From Petrolisthes cinctipes (Eukaryota > Arthropoda > Malacostraca > Decapoda > Porcellanidae), in contig JAWQEG010000007.1 in NCBI GenBank assembly GCA_033782935.1, forward strand, positions 143,851-207,850: a stretch of 64,000 nucleotides of DNA, read 5' to 3'. Below the pieces are notes generated by a model that saw nothing but the letters and a program-made list of their open reading frames with translations, made no database searches and had not been told where the DNA came from. Positions 27,106 through 40,203 of this stretch are shown here, piece by piece. A program made the translations under genes and the position numbers. Every line of letters begins with the position of its first letter. Position 1 is the stretch's first letter.

Positions 27106-27144
<39 letters not shown>
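27106..27144. repeat. (TG)n microsatellite
   Basis: About 19 GT units. Confidence 0.96.
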
Positions 27145-27145
<1 letters not shown>

Positions 27146-27910
27146 GAAAGTCTAGAAATTAACCATCACTGCTAGGGGGGACCTTCACCTTAAACTGTTA
27201 TATTGAAAGCCGAATATTTCCCCTTGGCCCCTGATGATCACTTCATATTGAGTGCATATGGTAAGAATGCATGATAGGAGTACCAGTCAGTATTAGCCAC
27301 TATTAGGACACTATCGAACCACCGGTATAAAATATATTTATTTAGTATAACAAGTGAAATGGAAAATTTTATTTTAGATCATCATATATATACGGTTACA
27401 CCCAATAGATCTCAAGAGCACTATAATTATAACTGTGAAACTGTAGGTGAAAAGTTGAGATTGTTACCGTACTTCCTGTACGATTGACAACAAGGAAACA
27501 ATCCTCTAAGTTTCAAGTTACAGTACATTATCGTGTCCGGTATTATGTAATCTCAGTATTTTCCATGTTATCCATTCTGCTGTATCATTCCAGCCCATTG
27601 CCTAACGCAGCACTGCAATTTCAATTACATGTAGGCCTACTATTAGCCACAGGAATTTGTGCACACGCTGTTGGTTTCGATGATTTACAACATAGCCTTT
27701 AGAAAATATAAGACTAGGTAACTGTAATACAATATTATTATTAGGTTTGATGTTTTAAAGCAGAGTCATTTGGTAGACCATTCATTTGCAGTACTTCTGG
27801 AATAATAACCGTTTTTTCCGTTTAGGCTAGCTTGTGTAAGAATTCATCTGGCCAACTGTATTTCACTTCTGTCACCTTCCTCATGTTAATGTGGTTCTTT
27901 TGCTCCTCAG

Positions 27911-28002
27911 AACGCGGTGACTCACAGGGGTCCGGCTGCCAAGTCCAAGGTCACTCTGATGTGGGAACCCAAGTCTGACTTCACTGGTGACGTCGTCTTC
28001 AA
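27911..28002 (+). CDS. FRRS1: FRRS1-like exon: distal part of reeler domain
   Basis: Acceptor CTCCTCAG precedes; donor AA|GTGAGT follows. Encodes NAVTHRGPAAKSK then VTLMWEPKSDFTGDVVF, matching the end of the reeler beta sandwich (family pattern: AVSHRS, then a W-containing strand). Exits in phase 2. It is the most 5' exon I could find. Confidence 0.85.
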
Positions 28003-31000
28003 GTGAGTCAAGGCTCACCCCACACCTCTGTCATTACATCCACACACCATGACAAATGAATTAACTCTGCCTAACATATATACATATATAATGTAACGCA
28101 TACAAACTGGTGCATGACAATGATGTATGTGTGCAACATTGGTGACGATTGATGGGTAAAAATTACTGTTTGTTAACATAAAATTAAAAAGGGCGTACTT
28201 AGTGAAAAACTACAGACCAGAAAACGAGACGGAGAAGTGACGAAACGGAAATACATCTATATATCATTTCTAATACAGTAGAGTTATCAACCACTGGAAT
28301 CAGGTACAGTCAAGGTCAATAGTCCTGCAACACCTTCGAATATGAAAACTGTAAATCATGAGCTTGAATCTGCAGACCTGTCACCTTTTAGATATTCAAG
28401 TAGGCTACTGACTACTGTTGGTTGGAACAACCCCCCCCCCCCTCTCTCTCTCTCTCATAAAAGTCAACATTTCTCTTTCATCCCCTCGTTTTCTTCTTCA
28501 GTACTATTATGCATTCCCATTTGCTGTCATTGCACTTTCCCTTGCCATTCATGTCATCAAATATTGTAGCATTGTCTCAGTTCCTTCTAGGTGCTATTGT
28601 ATGAGACATATTCACCACTATTGTCTTGTGGGGATAATGTCTCGGCATTTCCCGTCTGCTACAATAATAACTCTTCGTCATGTGGGATGATGACGCTCTG
28701 TCTGTTATTAGTGAGAAAATTAATTCAAGACAGAAAGTTTTATTAGGGATCCTAAGCTCTCGAATGTCACAGCTGTTCTTACTGCTGCTACATTATATTG
28801 TTCTTCTGACAAGACTGGCTAACCATATAATAAATGTGAAAGAGGGAAACTTGCAGTGGTACTTGTTACTAATACAAAGGAATGCGCTTTACCTATTTAA
28901 AATGATTATCAGCAGGTGTACAGGTAGGGATAAATAGTGTTCATCACCATCCTCTTCTACTGATGAAACTGTAGCCTACGGGTGCAGCTAGAAGGTCCAT
29001 CCAATATCTACCTTTATTATTCCTTTATGTTTGGTCATTTACAACTTTATCATCTTATGTGTTGTACTTTTCATTTGAACATAAACCTTTATCTCTTTTG
29101 ACTGAAACAAACTAAGATAATTAATTAGTACTGTAACTGGGAATTACATAGAGTACAGTATTTGTCTTTTCTTGTGTAATATGACAGTGTACAGTATGTG
29201 GTCTGTCCAGAAAGTGTCCAAACACTTGATATTTAATTCAACTGGCCTACCTATAGTATAGGGTTATGGCACTTATTTCCACTTTAGTCCTCTTCATAGC
29301 ACTCTGTTTGGGACCATGCATACACATCCCAGTGTACCTTCCGATTTCAAAACAGTCAATAAAGTTTTCTTTTAGGATGCTTGTCAGCTGCCATAGGGTA
29401 GAGTATTTTGAAGGCCTCTAAGGTATTATTGGCCCAGATAGGTTATTGGTACAGTACCTAAAATAATAAAGCATTAAATGGCTGGATATTCTTCAGGCAG
29501 ACTGCTTATATAGTTTTCCGTTTCATTTTGCAATTTACATTTTATGCAGAAACTGTTCAACCTTGTTATTTTGAACTCACCAACTGAGGCAGCATTTTGA
29601 CTTTGTACCCCTTCTATGCATGGGACCTCAGTTTTATGCATGATAATTACGTTTACAAGTATTATGATATGTGCACTTTTTCAGAGGGACATTTGTGAAA
29701 GAGAGGATGGTTTTCTGGGTTGGTGTCACTTCAGAGAAAGTTACTGTAACCAAGAGGGAAGCCAGCCAGCCTCCACCACCTCCTACCACCACCACCACCA
29801 CCACCACCACCCCAGCTCCAACCACCCAGTCTCCTTCTGTAAGCTCAGAGCCAAAGGCAGTGAATGCTGGTGATACTGTGATAAGTGTGGTTGATGCACC
29901 TAGTGCTGTAGCTGAGAATGGCATCAATGTGGCTAGTACAGTTGATAATAGTGATTTCACGCCTACTATAGTCGAAGAGTTTTCACTTTCCTCTCCTCCC
30001 TCACCTACTGTAGTCTCTCCACCTTCCCTTTCTACCACCTCGTCACCTTCCCCCACCACTACTAGTAGTACACAGAGTAGCGCATCAAGCCCAGTGCAGT
30101 CTGAAACCACCGCTCAACCAAAAGGGTCCACCACACGCCGCAAGTTTGGTATACTCAACCGTTTGAGGACAACTGCAGCCCCCACCACTTCCACCACCAC
30201 CACAACCTCCACCACTCCAGCGTATAGAGTTCCCGATGAAGATTTGCCCCCAGTTAGTAGCCAACCAGATGAGAGATGAGTTTTTACCAGTATTCTTGTG
30301 TGTTTGCTTTATTCACAAATTATTCAAGTCTTGTTTTGCTGTACTGTGAACACAGATATATATATTTTGTGGTTGAGGAAGTATGTTAGTAGAAGTTGTT
30401 GTTGTAGCACAAAATCATATTCCCCTTAAGTATGAAGATGTTTTAGATTTCATTCTTCATGCCACACTGGATGATTTTCTAGTTAAGTGAATCTCCCTGT
30501 ACTGAGGGGCAGGAAGCCCTTTACTGCAGAAGGTGCCTCCTAATGTGAACACAGTTATTGGGCAGTAAACAGAGTGATATATGGAGCACCATCATACTGA
30601 AGGGGTCAAAAGTATATTAGCAAAGAATATTTGACATTCACTAATCAAACATTAGGTACAAATAATGAGGAGGAATATTATAAACATTTAGTTTAGACGG
30701 CTATACTTGTACACCACACCATTGAATAACTAACTTTAAGCATAAGATAAAAACTAATATTTAAAAGTATATTATTAACATATAGTATTATATTTGAATA
30801 ATAAATCATATGATACTAACAAAAAATCTGAGTAAAGAATATACACATAAAGTGGGTTAGTAAGGTTGATAAGTTACTTATAAGATAATTTTCTCCTTAT
30901 AATCCTCTGAGTTAAGTAATTTTTGTAACAGGTTAATAATGTATTGGAGAAGCATTTTCATTTTAAGCAGCACATGTGATCAACTTGAACCATAAACTCA

Positions 31001-34000
31001 TCTTCTTAAACACACCAGATTAACAAAGTAGGTGATGAAAAATAAACATGTTGTGCAGTTCGAGATTCACAGAGTCTCTTCTAAACTCTTCCCTGTTCTG
31101 TCCCTCTATTGGTGGTGGTGGTAAGAAATGGTCATGTGTATGTTATTACACTGTACTGTATATTAGTCATGCTGTAGTATTATTCTGTACATGTAAACAC
31201 TTTAATCCACTGCCTTCACAACTCAACTCAACATTGGGCTGTTTCCGTAACATTATGCTACGGGTATATTTTTATTATAAATGTATTACTGTGTTGTTCA
31301 TACTGTTAGTGCCCCAACCCTAATACATAGTGATTCCTTTTCATTTATTCATTCATATAAATTGATGTATTGTTCCTTCATGAAAACTACCATTAAGGGC
31401 TGGCCAAGATTGAATAGTAAAACTTCTCCACCTCAATTGAAAAAAAAAATGTGAGTTGTTTTACCTCAATCCTGGATTACTCCTACTCTCACACCTTGAT
31501 TACTGGTTACAATTTATTTTGCAATACTGCATATAGATTCTGGAATATATCACCTATATCGGATGTATTTCAATTCAGGAATACTAATCTTCACATCTCA
31601 ACACGTTACAAATCCTCCTGAAGGGTGTGAGAATATTGACCCAACCACTTACCATCCCAGGGATGGGAAGAGGGTTCCGCTTTGTGGTGGGATAACAACC
31701 CTTCTGGTTTAACTTTACTATCGGTTTTGGTTGGTCCCATAATGAGTAGTGCTGATGGGAGGTAGCAAGGTGTCAACATGTGGATGGATAGTATAATTCA
31801 TTATTTCAGCTTTATTTGATGAAATTGAAGTACAGTATGTCCTTTTGGCAATACATTTCTTGATGAAAAAGTATATACTCTACTGTATAGTACTCCCAAC
31901 AAAGATATTACAGTAACCAGTCGCACACTAAGTTGAGTGTTGGATTAAGCGTACAGTACACTTATCATTGTAGTAGTATTAAGTCATAATAATACATACT
32001 TGGGAAAAGGATGTACATCTGTTGACAATAATTTCATACCTAACTGTACTGTAGTTCTATACTGCAGTAATCAGTATGATACTTTACAAGTAAATGTACT
32101 GTTAGAAATTATAGATTTCTTAACTTTACATACATAAAGTTAAAAATAAACATATTTTCACAAAAGTAGTGCTGCAGCAGTTCAGAATCCTTTATATTTT
32201 TTATATTCAAGTTTCTATAGTACAGTGTCAGGAAGTTATTGTCTGCAACTATACCTGGTGTTCCCATTACACCTGTTTTGTATTTTACCTTCAGACAATT
32301 TTTATTCTACTGTGGGTAGAACCCCCAGACAGATGAGGTTAACCTTCTCACTCATGGACAATGCACAATTAAGGTGAATTAACTAGATTAATTACTTTAC
32401 TTTTCTTGTGTCATACAGTATATTTGATTAAGCTGTATGAATACATGCGATGTACAAGTTTATCATTTCATGAGCGACACTCGCATATCCAGATCTACAA
32501 CAGTACTTTAGAGTGAAGTGCAATTGTCCATGTGTGATGTACTGTATATATAAAGTATCATAAGTCATGTTAAAAACATACATACTTACTAAACTTGTAT
32601 ATGAACTTCAACAATGATGGGCAGTTCATGGTGGAGGTATTACTGTATAGAGCCATTGCATGAACCAGAACCACTCTTTATTCCATGAAGGTCATGGTAG
32701 TATTGTACTTTCCTGTAGGTACCACCAAAGTACAAGTAGTGTACAGCCACCAACAAGAACAAAGATGTCTTATCTTCCAAGTCATAATCCACTTATGGCA
32801 CAATAATATTAACAGGCTTGTGAACTGAAGTACCAAAGAAGTTTATTATTTTTCCTATTGGAAAATTTAGTTTTGTATTTAATGATTTGGTTGTTTAATG
32901 ATTATCCTTCAAGAATATCCCATCGAGATGCTTTTTGTTGGTGAGTGTACATAGCAAGCTGTTAGAGGTGCAGCTCCCAGATACTGTACCTTGGATTCAG
33001 TGCTTATGATTAGGATAAAACATTGAGTGATACTTAAAGTTAAAGGGCACTTAATGTACTTGATCTCTTGTCAAACAAACACTTTCAAAATAATTTGTCA
33101 TCATTAATAAATCTCTCATCATGATATATCTTCATCAGCATTGTGTGGCTGTGACTTTTGATGGTGACTGCTGGTGCATGTCTTGGTTGTGGTGCATCGG
33201 GTATTCACACACTGGGAGTAGTATGCATAAATAATTTATTTATAATATTACTTGTATTATCTTTGATCTTTGATTATTTATATAATACTTGTAAGCTTAT
33301 TGTTATGCCATTAATTATACTTTATAAACTAGAATTAATAGAATGTTCAGCTCAGGGTTATATTCTGAAATACAATACAGTACTGTATTGTATGGTAGTA
33401 CAGAAATTAGGTTGATAGTTCAGCTAATTAATATAGTAATAATTTACTTAATCCTCAAGTCATACTAATAGGTACTGTATAAGTACCTTGCTAAAATTTT
33501 GAATTGTTACTTTGAACTGAGCACAATCTTTGTTACAACCGGACTAGATGGTAAAAATATTATAGTTGTCTCGTCCCTATGAAAAAATGGAAATGGGGTA
33601 TTGATGATGATGGTGGTGATAATGTTGAAGATGAAATAGCTACAAAGACAGATTTCCTTTTTCCACCATAATAGGGGTACAAATTTTCCTAACCAGTTAC
33701 ATATATTCAAAGCTTGATCATGAAGCATGGAGATATTTAAGCTAATCTTCATCATTGTCAAGGCCTCAGGTATTTTTCCTGGTGCATTATGTAAGGAAAA
33801 GATTTAAAAAAAAAAAAAATTACTTGGAGGATATCAGTTGACCCTCTGACTCTTTCTCTGGCCAAATTACTAAAGTATTCACAAGTCGGCTTTTGTGCCT
33901 GTGCAAAGAATGTGTCCATTTGTCCCTAAAATATAAAGTTTTTATGACTTTGCTAATAGAAGATATAATAAATGGTGCTCTTTGTCTAACAACCAATAGT

Positions 34001-37000
34001 CTAGAGTGTGACTATTTACCTTGATTTACAGGAAACCCAGAGTCTGCAAAATGACCTTATCAACATCTACGATGAGTGTGGCAGTAGCAAAGGATGCTTT
34101 GGCGCCCCATCTGGATGTGTTGAGAATAAAAAGTAGGTGTTGATATTCATCACTTTGCTGTTTATAGGGTCCTTTTAATATTTCAGGCATCATATTAGAT
34201 GAATGACTGTCCAGAGAAGCATGGAGAGATGAGATCATAAAATATGCTAGAATGTAGTGATATAGAAAAATAATATACAATAGTTGAGAATATTTGGGAA
34301 AGACCTGTCTTGCAGTGGAAATATAGACTTACAAATAGTATTATATTGGGGTCTGTGCTTTCTACCCTACAGAGATATCTTTGAAGCTTGTGTAGAGTCA
34401 TGCCTGTCAAAGATACTTAAACCTTCAGTGCCTTAAAAAAATGTAAAAGGGTAAACATAGGGTAGATCGAGTTGTTCTACTGATGTCCTCAAGTCCTGTA
34501 AATTTTTTGGTAAAAGGGTAATGCTAAACATAATGAGGCATATGCCAGCAATTGGTTGGGGCTGTTGCTTCAACTAATATCACCGAAAAAATGCCCGTTA
34601 CTGCAAAATACAAAACTCATTCCTGTCACTTTTCTCTTGACTCCATAATGTTCTGCCAGTGCATAGTGCTTCTAACTGACATTAATGAGGGTAGCCCACT
34701 CTACCGTGCGGTGTTGTGATGCTGCCCAGTGTGCTCCCCTCATTTACTTATCCTCTTTTGCATTTTGGAATGTTGGTGTATGTTATATGTGTGTTTTATG
34801 TGTGTGTTCACATATCTAAACTTGGTTCTAATTGATCTTGTATAATTGTGTTATTTCCCCCTTGTGGCTACTTCTCCATGTTCCCCTCCCCATGTGTCTC
34901 ATTAGCTCCTAGTGACCTTATTGACCATGCTATGCACATAGTGTATCCTCACATCTTTATTATTCTCCTCTGTTCCATATGCCAATTCCCCATATATTGT
35001 CTCAGAACCAAATGCTCTATTTGGCCTGGTACTTGATTTGCATTATTGCATTGACCTGAATACAAAAATAATTGCATGAGTAGCACAAACACACATAGAT
35101 ACTCTTCCATACTACCATTTAGAGATGCCCTTTCCTTGACCTTCACAGTTGCAAGATGATGGTGACATACACAAAGGCTTCATCAGGCTTCAGGTTTGAG
35201 ATAATGGGTCCTGCCTCATCTGGTTATGTGGCTGCTGGCCTCTCAGAAGATGAAATGATGGTGAGTCATTCTTCAGTACCCTGGCAGCTTGAATTCCATT
35301 GTTGAACATTTTATTACTGTACAATCTTACATAATTATTTAATTGTGTACCATTGTGTCATGCTCTGGAACTTTATTTGGCAGAATTCTCTACACTCTGG
35401 GAATGGCATACCTGACACCAAGACTAAATTTGTGATGTGTATGTATATCTTCCTATCTCAACAGACTAGAGAAAACTCTTTCTCTTTACTCGGTGACCAG
35501 AAGGAGTTTGTATTGAACTCCCTCACCCAATGGTATTGTTTTGTCTCTGTTGCACTTAATCTTTTTGAGGCCTCTACTTAGAAGCTTCAAAATTGCATCT
35601 TTTTATGAGTAGATGCCAACCAACAGGAAACCAACTCATTCCACCATAAAGCTATCCTGTATATGCAGTTCTTTATGTTAAAATATAAGAAGAAACTTGA
35701 GACGAAATTGTGTCTTTAAATTCTTTGTATGATAGGTAATGATTCTTCCTGCTGCCTCCCCATTGTAGTCACCTCAATTTTATCTGGATAGAAATTGCTA
35801 TTGATAAAACTGGTACATGTATTCTCATAACATTTAAAGAGGTAGAGTACAGATCAAGTGTTGTTTGCTACCAAACAACTTGCCAGATGCTAGAACATTA
35901 AGAAACAGTTTAAAGAATTATAGTTGATTGATGTGAGCTCTTGTGATTGCAGGGAGATGACAGTGTAATGGTGTGTCGGAACCTGGATGGTGTGATGGAT
36001 GTGGTAATGGCTCACAACACTGGCAAGAGCAATCAACTTCTCACTGATGTAAGTTTCACCAAGTTATTTTAGCTTATATTTGCATTCCAGATATCTCTAT
36101 TTATCTCCGTCATTTCTCTTCAACCCCACCTTCCACATCAACATTTACTGTACCATTGAGTGTCTTATTTGTATCCTCAATATATTATACCTATCAGGCA
36201 TTCAAGATCCAATTTCTTCTTTCATCTTTGCAGTCTAAAAGTCGAAGCTTCCTCAGTGATGTGAGAACGCTTTTGTTGGACAATAAGATATACTGCAAGT
36301 TTGTGCGACGAGCAAACACTGAGATCATGAACAATTACTATGACCTGGAAAACAACCGTTACCACATCATGATGGCCAGGGGTTCTGCTAGCAAATGTGA
36401 GTGTCGGATCAGTTGCATGGTTCAAAACGTATGTTTGTAAATATATGCATATGAGAAGTGGTATACCTATGATACTATTATTATTTTGATATATATGTTA
36501 CATAAACTCATATCAATGTCCTTTAGTCCTTCAGAGGACTAATTTTGGCAAATGCTTACAATACAGTATTGTACTATTCCCCTCAGCATCTCTAAGTTAC
36601 CACGTTGAGAGGACTGTGTCATCTGGGTCAGTGTCAGCACAGAAATTTGAGTCTGTTGTTGCTGTCAGTGATTTGTTCCGCACCTTGCATGCCTGCTTCA
36701 TGGTAGGAGCCTGGATTTGTGCTGCCTCATGTGGTATCATCATCGCCCGCTACTACAAGAAGACCTGGCTCAAGAGTCGGTGCTGTGGCATTGACCAATG
36801 GTTCCATGTAAGTCTGGGCACTTAATGATTGAAGGCAAGGGAGATTAGGGAATGTGAATGATAAGATGGAATGAATGTATGCAATGGGTTGCTGTGGACA
36901 CTGATTTACGTTGAGTACAGTAACGGGATCTTTTTAGTAGATATGTGTCTCGGAGAGAAATATGGTCTTAAATATGGAATTTGTAGTTTTTCTTCAGGAG

Positions 37001-40000
37001 TGGCAGTCTTTCCCAGGATCACAGATGCCCTAAAATTATTTTATACAAATGCCATAAGACATCTAGAGAATGCTGGATGTAGTCTTAGTCTCTTAGAAGA
37101 TAAATATAGTGTGAAACACTGGAGTGAGTAAGGCAACAGAGACTTTAAGCCGTTCTTGGTGTGAAAAACTTTGAGATACAGTACATGTGGTATTATAGTT
37201 TTGAATTATGTATGTAATTTTTTGGAAAAATTTTAATCTGTATTTCCAGTGTACAGTATTTGTTTTAAATTAGAATTTAACTGTAGTACACTCTTAGTGG
37301 TGATGTAGTGGCTTATGACGCCTAGTCAGGCCACATTCCGGACAAAATTGCTTATGTTAAAGGCTCTTGAAGGTGACCATACCACTACTGGAAATGGGTA
37401 GGCTATCTTTGATCTAGCTAAAGTAGCCCAGCCTCAGGCCCCTCCGCCCTTTAATGGGGTAATAATGGACACAGATGTGACCATTATACCCATGTTAGCT
37501 TTTTACCATACATTAGTCTAGTATAAAACCTAATAAAATTCTATTTCTGCAGCTGCATCGTCTCTTCATGGGACTAACATGGGGACTGACCATGGCAGGA
37601 CTGGGTCTCATTGTATACTATATCGGTGGCTGGACCTCCATTGACCCAAAAGTGAACCCTCATGCCATTCTCGGCATCATCTCTACAGGTTAGTAATGCA
37701 TGCCAAGTTATAGAAAGAATGTCATTTTTGGAAGTGGCCTATTTATAAGGGATAGAAGAGGTAAAACTAGGTAGTCATGTTAGTTACAGTGCTGTGCTAA
37801 GCAATGCTTAAATAAGACAGCCTCAAAAATTAAATGTCTTCTGAAAACTTAATGCTCATACAGTATCACATCAGCAACCTAATAAATTGTCCTTTTCTAA
37901 TGCTGATTGTAAACTTTCACTAATTTCAGGGCTGTGCTTCATCCAACCATTCATGGCCTTATGTCGATGCAGCCCAGACCACAAGAGACGGCCAGTTTTC
38001 AATTGGCTCCACTGGCTGGTTGGCAACTGTGCTCAGATTCTCGGCATTACTGCCATCTTCTTTGGGCTGGAGCTGGTGGGTGCCCCTGAGTGGACTACCT
38101 TCATCCTCATCATCTTCATTGCCTTCCACTGTATGGTCCACCTCATTCTCTCGGTATGTAGCGTATAATCATATTGTGTGATGTCTATTGATTTTATGTT
38201 TTTCATTCATAAATTTGAAGAGTGTGAACTTCCTGATGGCATGAACCACAAGCATCTTGTATCTAGCAGCTGTATTTTTAATGTCACAGGTGTGAACATT
38301 TAATGGGTTTCTTGTCATAGTTTTCACCCTTCTCATTAATGTATTGTATAGAATAAAGAAATAACGAAAACAGCGTCAGGAGACCTTGACCATGAAATAC
38401 TGCTTTCTATTCCTTGCATAGCATAAGTGGGGGTGTTAATGTAGGCTGTACTTGTAACAGTGTGATGCAGGTTGGTTGTTTGGATTCATACACAGATTAG
38501 AGAACATGTAATCAGACATTAATGTAAGATATATGCTAGTATGCTTTTTCGTGGAGGTAGACATCTGGTCCAGAGAGGTCATTGGTATCTGTGTTGGTGA
38601 TTGGCTAACAGTTGGAGGCCAGATTCTCATAAAAAAGTTCAAGTAAGGTTTTGATCTGGCTGCACTGGCCTAATTATTTATACCCATTTCACATTTACGG
38701 TAGGTGTAATACTGAGCATTCCAGTGTATCATCACTATGAAGATGCATTTTCTATTTTAATGGATTGGAGTTTCCAGGCATGAGAAAAGAAAAGCAAGGT
38801 ACATTTAGAAGACATAGACAGATTATATTATTGCCAAATGTAATTAGTAACGTATTGTTACACTAAGCAACAACACAACATGCATTTCTCTTTCCTAATG
38901 GGAATTTAGTAAAAAAAAATTATAAATGTTATTATGTCAGTTGTCTTCATAGGGCTAATGTTGGATGATGGCCCTCAATCTTATGTTTATCTCATACGAA
39001 ATAATTAACATAATCATTATAATAATTATACATTTTCTGTATACAGTATGTGTGTGTGTGTGTGTGTGTGTGGTGTGTCTGTAACCCTGAAATAGTAAGG
39101 CATTGTTTACTGGTGAATAAAATTTAATATTCCAGAGTATTTAGCAATAAAGACGTACAGAAGGATAGATTCCAGCCATCAATTGCTTACATCAGGGAAA
39201 TATACTACAGTACTACATATTTAGAACGTGCTGAATTAAGCAGATTTTATAGTGCTATCCTTTTTCAGAGTGTTGTTGACTGTTAACAAACTCAAAGGGA
39301 GGTGTAATGTGATTTTGACTTTTTTTACATTTAATTTATGCAAATATAAGGTGATTTAAATAGCCTCTATATCGTTTGATGGATTCATCATGCTCTATTA
39401 AAGTGTAGGTTTGAATGCTAAGATTTTTTCTTTACTTTAATTTCAGATTGGCCAATGTGTGAGTGACTCTAAGGCAGAGAATGGTAATAATGTTTATCCA
39501 ATGAAGGAAGTGAATGGCAGCCGCAACCCCTTACACCCTACCCAGAAGAGGATGGATGCACCGGTAAGTTACTTCCATAACCTGTTTAGTCAGGATCTGA
39601 GGTTCAGATCAGGAGTTTATTGTCATGCAGCAAGCATTATGAATTGGATTGGATTTAAATTATATCTCCCAGTGCCCTTTACTGTACAGTCGGTTGCAAC
39701 TCCTGTCTGATGATCAACTTTGAGTTTCATAGTGTCTTGAATGGATGAAAATGCTTTCATGATCCTTTGAATCTCCAGGTTTATTGTCAGTCAGAAGAGG
39801 CAACTGAATTATATGCAAGAAAAGTCATTGGACAGGTCTGATAAAAAGGGTATGATGGTGCCATGTACAGTAATGTTAGTGGTAACAACAATCCACAAAG
39901 AAATAGCTAATGTATATCCTTTGTTAACAAGAAAACAAATTAAAATACAGGTCTGCAGATGTATCCTAGAAACCTTTGTGTTGCCTGTAATACCTTTACT

Positions 40001-40203
40001 GTTGTAATATTTTGCTTGAAATCAGTACCAGTAATTCAATATGATTTATTTTTATTTCTCAGGGTGGTGGATTCCGTAAGGCAATGCTGGCGTTTTACTT
40101 CTTCTTTAACTGGCTCATCACTGCTATTCTCCTCCTCATCATCATTGTTAAGGAAGAAGACTTGAAGAAGTGGGGTATCATCTTCTGGGAGGAGGATGTA
40201 TAA
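27911..40203 (+). CDS. FRRS1: Ferric-chelate reductase 1-like protein (reeler-DOMON-cytochrome b561), 5' partial
   Basis: Eleven exons join in phase: 27911-28002, 29685-30252, 34032-34132, 35149-35260, 35953-36048, 36234-36396, 36587-36807, 37553-37688, 37930-38153, 39447-39563, 40063-40203, giving 656 residues plus stop. All have AG/GT borders. Order of parts: end of a reeler domain, a Thr/Pro/Ser-rich stalk, a DOMON domain (DECGSSKGCFGAP), then a cytochrome b561 core with His in LHACFM, FHLHR, PHAILG and LHWLVG, the expected haem ligands, and a last membrane helix before WEEDV. Family knowledge: FRRS1/SDR2 proteins are membrane b561 ferric reductases passing electrons across endomembranes or the plasma membrane. 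The signal peptide and about 90 residues of reeler are missing; the first exon found starts inside reeler (NAVTHRGPAAK), so more exons lie upstream, in this window or beyond. Arthropod genes of this type are single-copy homologues; exact orthology is inferred. Confidence 0.9.
29685..30252 (+). CDS. FRRS1: FRRS1-like exon: reeler end plus Thr/Pro-rich stalk
   Basis: Starts with KGTFVKERMVFWVGV, the last reeler strand, then about 165 residues of low-complexity Pro/Thr/Ser sequence with runs of ACC codons, likely an O-glycosylated stalk. The reading frame runs on to a stop at 30277, but a donor CCA|GTTAGT at 30253 leaves phase 0 and joins cleanly to the DOMON exon, so I end the exon there. The donor is less canonical than the others, so the exact end is the weakest join in this gene. 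Confidence 0.75.
30253..34031 (+). other. FRRS1-like intron between stalk and DOMON exons
   Basis: A 3.8-kb AT-rich stretch with no coding frame I can support and no MITE recognised. It contains many short TACAGTA/TACTGTA words. Confidence 0.6.
34032..34132 (+). CDS. FRRS1: FRRS1-like exon: start of DOMON domain
   Basis: Phase 0 to phase 2. Encodes ETQSLQNDLINIYDECG, then SSKGCFGAPSGCVENK. The Cys-rich GCFG..SGC opening is characteristic of FRRS1-type DOMON domains. Borders are TTTACAG and AA|GTAGGT. Confidence 0.88.
35149..35260 (+). CDS. FRRS1: FRRS1-like exon: DOMON strands
   Basis: Completes an Asn codon, then CKMMVTYTKASSGFRFEI and GYVAAGLSEDEMM. The G-Y-V-A-A-G-L-S-x-D turn is typical of DOMON (compare W-V-A-x-G-F-S). 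Ends in phase 0 at ATGATG|GTGAGT. Confidence 0.88.
35953..36048 (+). CDS. FRRS1: FRRS1-like exon: DOMON, GDDSVMVC motif
   Basis: Encodes 32 residues beginning GDDSVMVCRNLDGVMDV. The G-D-D/x-S-V-x-C stretch follows the turn above in DOMON proteins. Phase 0 on both sides, so it could be skipped without a frameshift. Confidence 0.88.
36234..36396 (+). CDS. FRRS1: FRRS1-like exon: end of DOMON
   Basis: Encodes 54 residues including DNKIYCKFVRRANTEIMN and YHIMMARGSASK, the C-terminal DOMON strands (family pattern: I-x-C-x-F-x-R). Phase 0 entry, phase 1 exit at AAAT|GTGAGT. Confidence 0.88.
36587..36807 (+). CDS. FRRS1: FRRS1-like exon: first b561 helices
   Basis: Encodes a short linker then LHACFMVGAWICAASC and GIIIARYYKKTW, the first b561 helix pair with a haem-ligand His and the conserved R-Y/F-Y-K exit. 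Ends GIDQWFH, so the next His pair is split across the intron. Confidence 0.9.
37553..37688 (+). CDS. FRRS1: FRRS1-like exon: b561 second haem-His helix
   Basis: Joins the previous exon to make WFHLHRLFM, the expected H-x-H-R element, followed by a hydrophobic helix and NPHAILGIIST with another ligand His. Confidence 0.9.
37930..38153 (+). CDS. FRRS1: FRRS1-like exon: b561 helices 4-5
   Basis: Encodes GLCFIQPFMALCRCSPDHK, FNWLHWLVGNCAQILGI and two further hydrophobic segments. The N-W-L-H-W motif carries the last ligand His and matches FRRS1 family members closely. Confidence 0.92.
38154..39446 (+). other. FRRS1-like intron with a (TG)n tract
   Basis: Noncoding 1.3-kb intron with a short (TG)n run near 39052-39072. 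Nothing else stands out. Confidence 0.6.
39447..39563 (+). CDS. FRRS1: FRRS1-like exon: cytoplasmic linker
   Basis: Encodes 39 mostly polar residues (IGQCVSDSKAENGNN through KRMDAP). Phase 0 on both sides, linking the b561 core to the last membrane helix. The Met-started frame often called here is a reading of the same exon plus intron. Confidence 0.8.
40063..40203 (+). CDS. FRRS1: FRRS1-like terminal exon: last membrane helix and stop
   Basis: Encodes GGGFRKAMLAFYFFFNW, a hydrophobic helix LITAILLLIIIV, and KEEDLKKWGIIFWEEDV followed by TAA at 40201-40203. Confidence 0.9.
   Translation, partial: GGGFRKAMLAFYFFFNWLITAILLLIIIVKEEDLKKWGIIFWEEDV

Larger units (their letters stand above)
23016..27910. 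other. Noncoding region upstream of the FRRS1-like exons
   Basis: AT-rich, with (TA)n and (TG)n arrays. I looked here for earlier reeler exons and found none I could defend. A GC-richer open frame at 26194-26430 on the minus strand remains unexplained. Confidence 0.55.

Noticed and set aside
29634..30110. 158-residue minus-strand frame
   Set aside because: Antisense shadow of the Thr/Pro-rich reductase exon.
30253..30279. Stop codon at 30277 as the end of a short secreted reeler protein
   Set aside because: A phase-matching donor lies just before it and the DOMON and b561 exons follow in frame; a short isoform by read-through remains possible.
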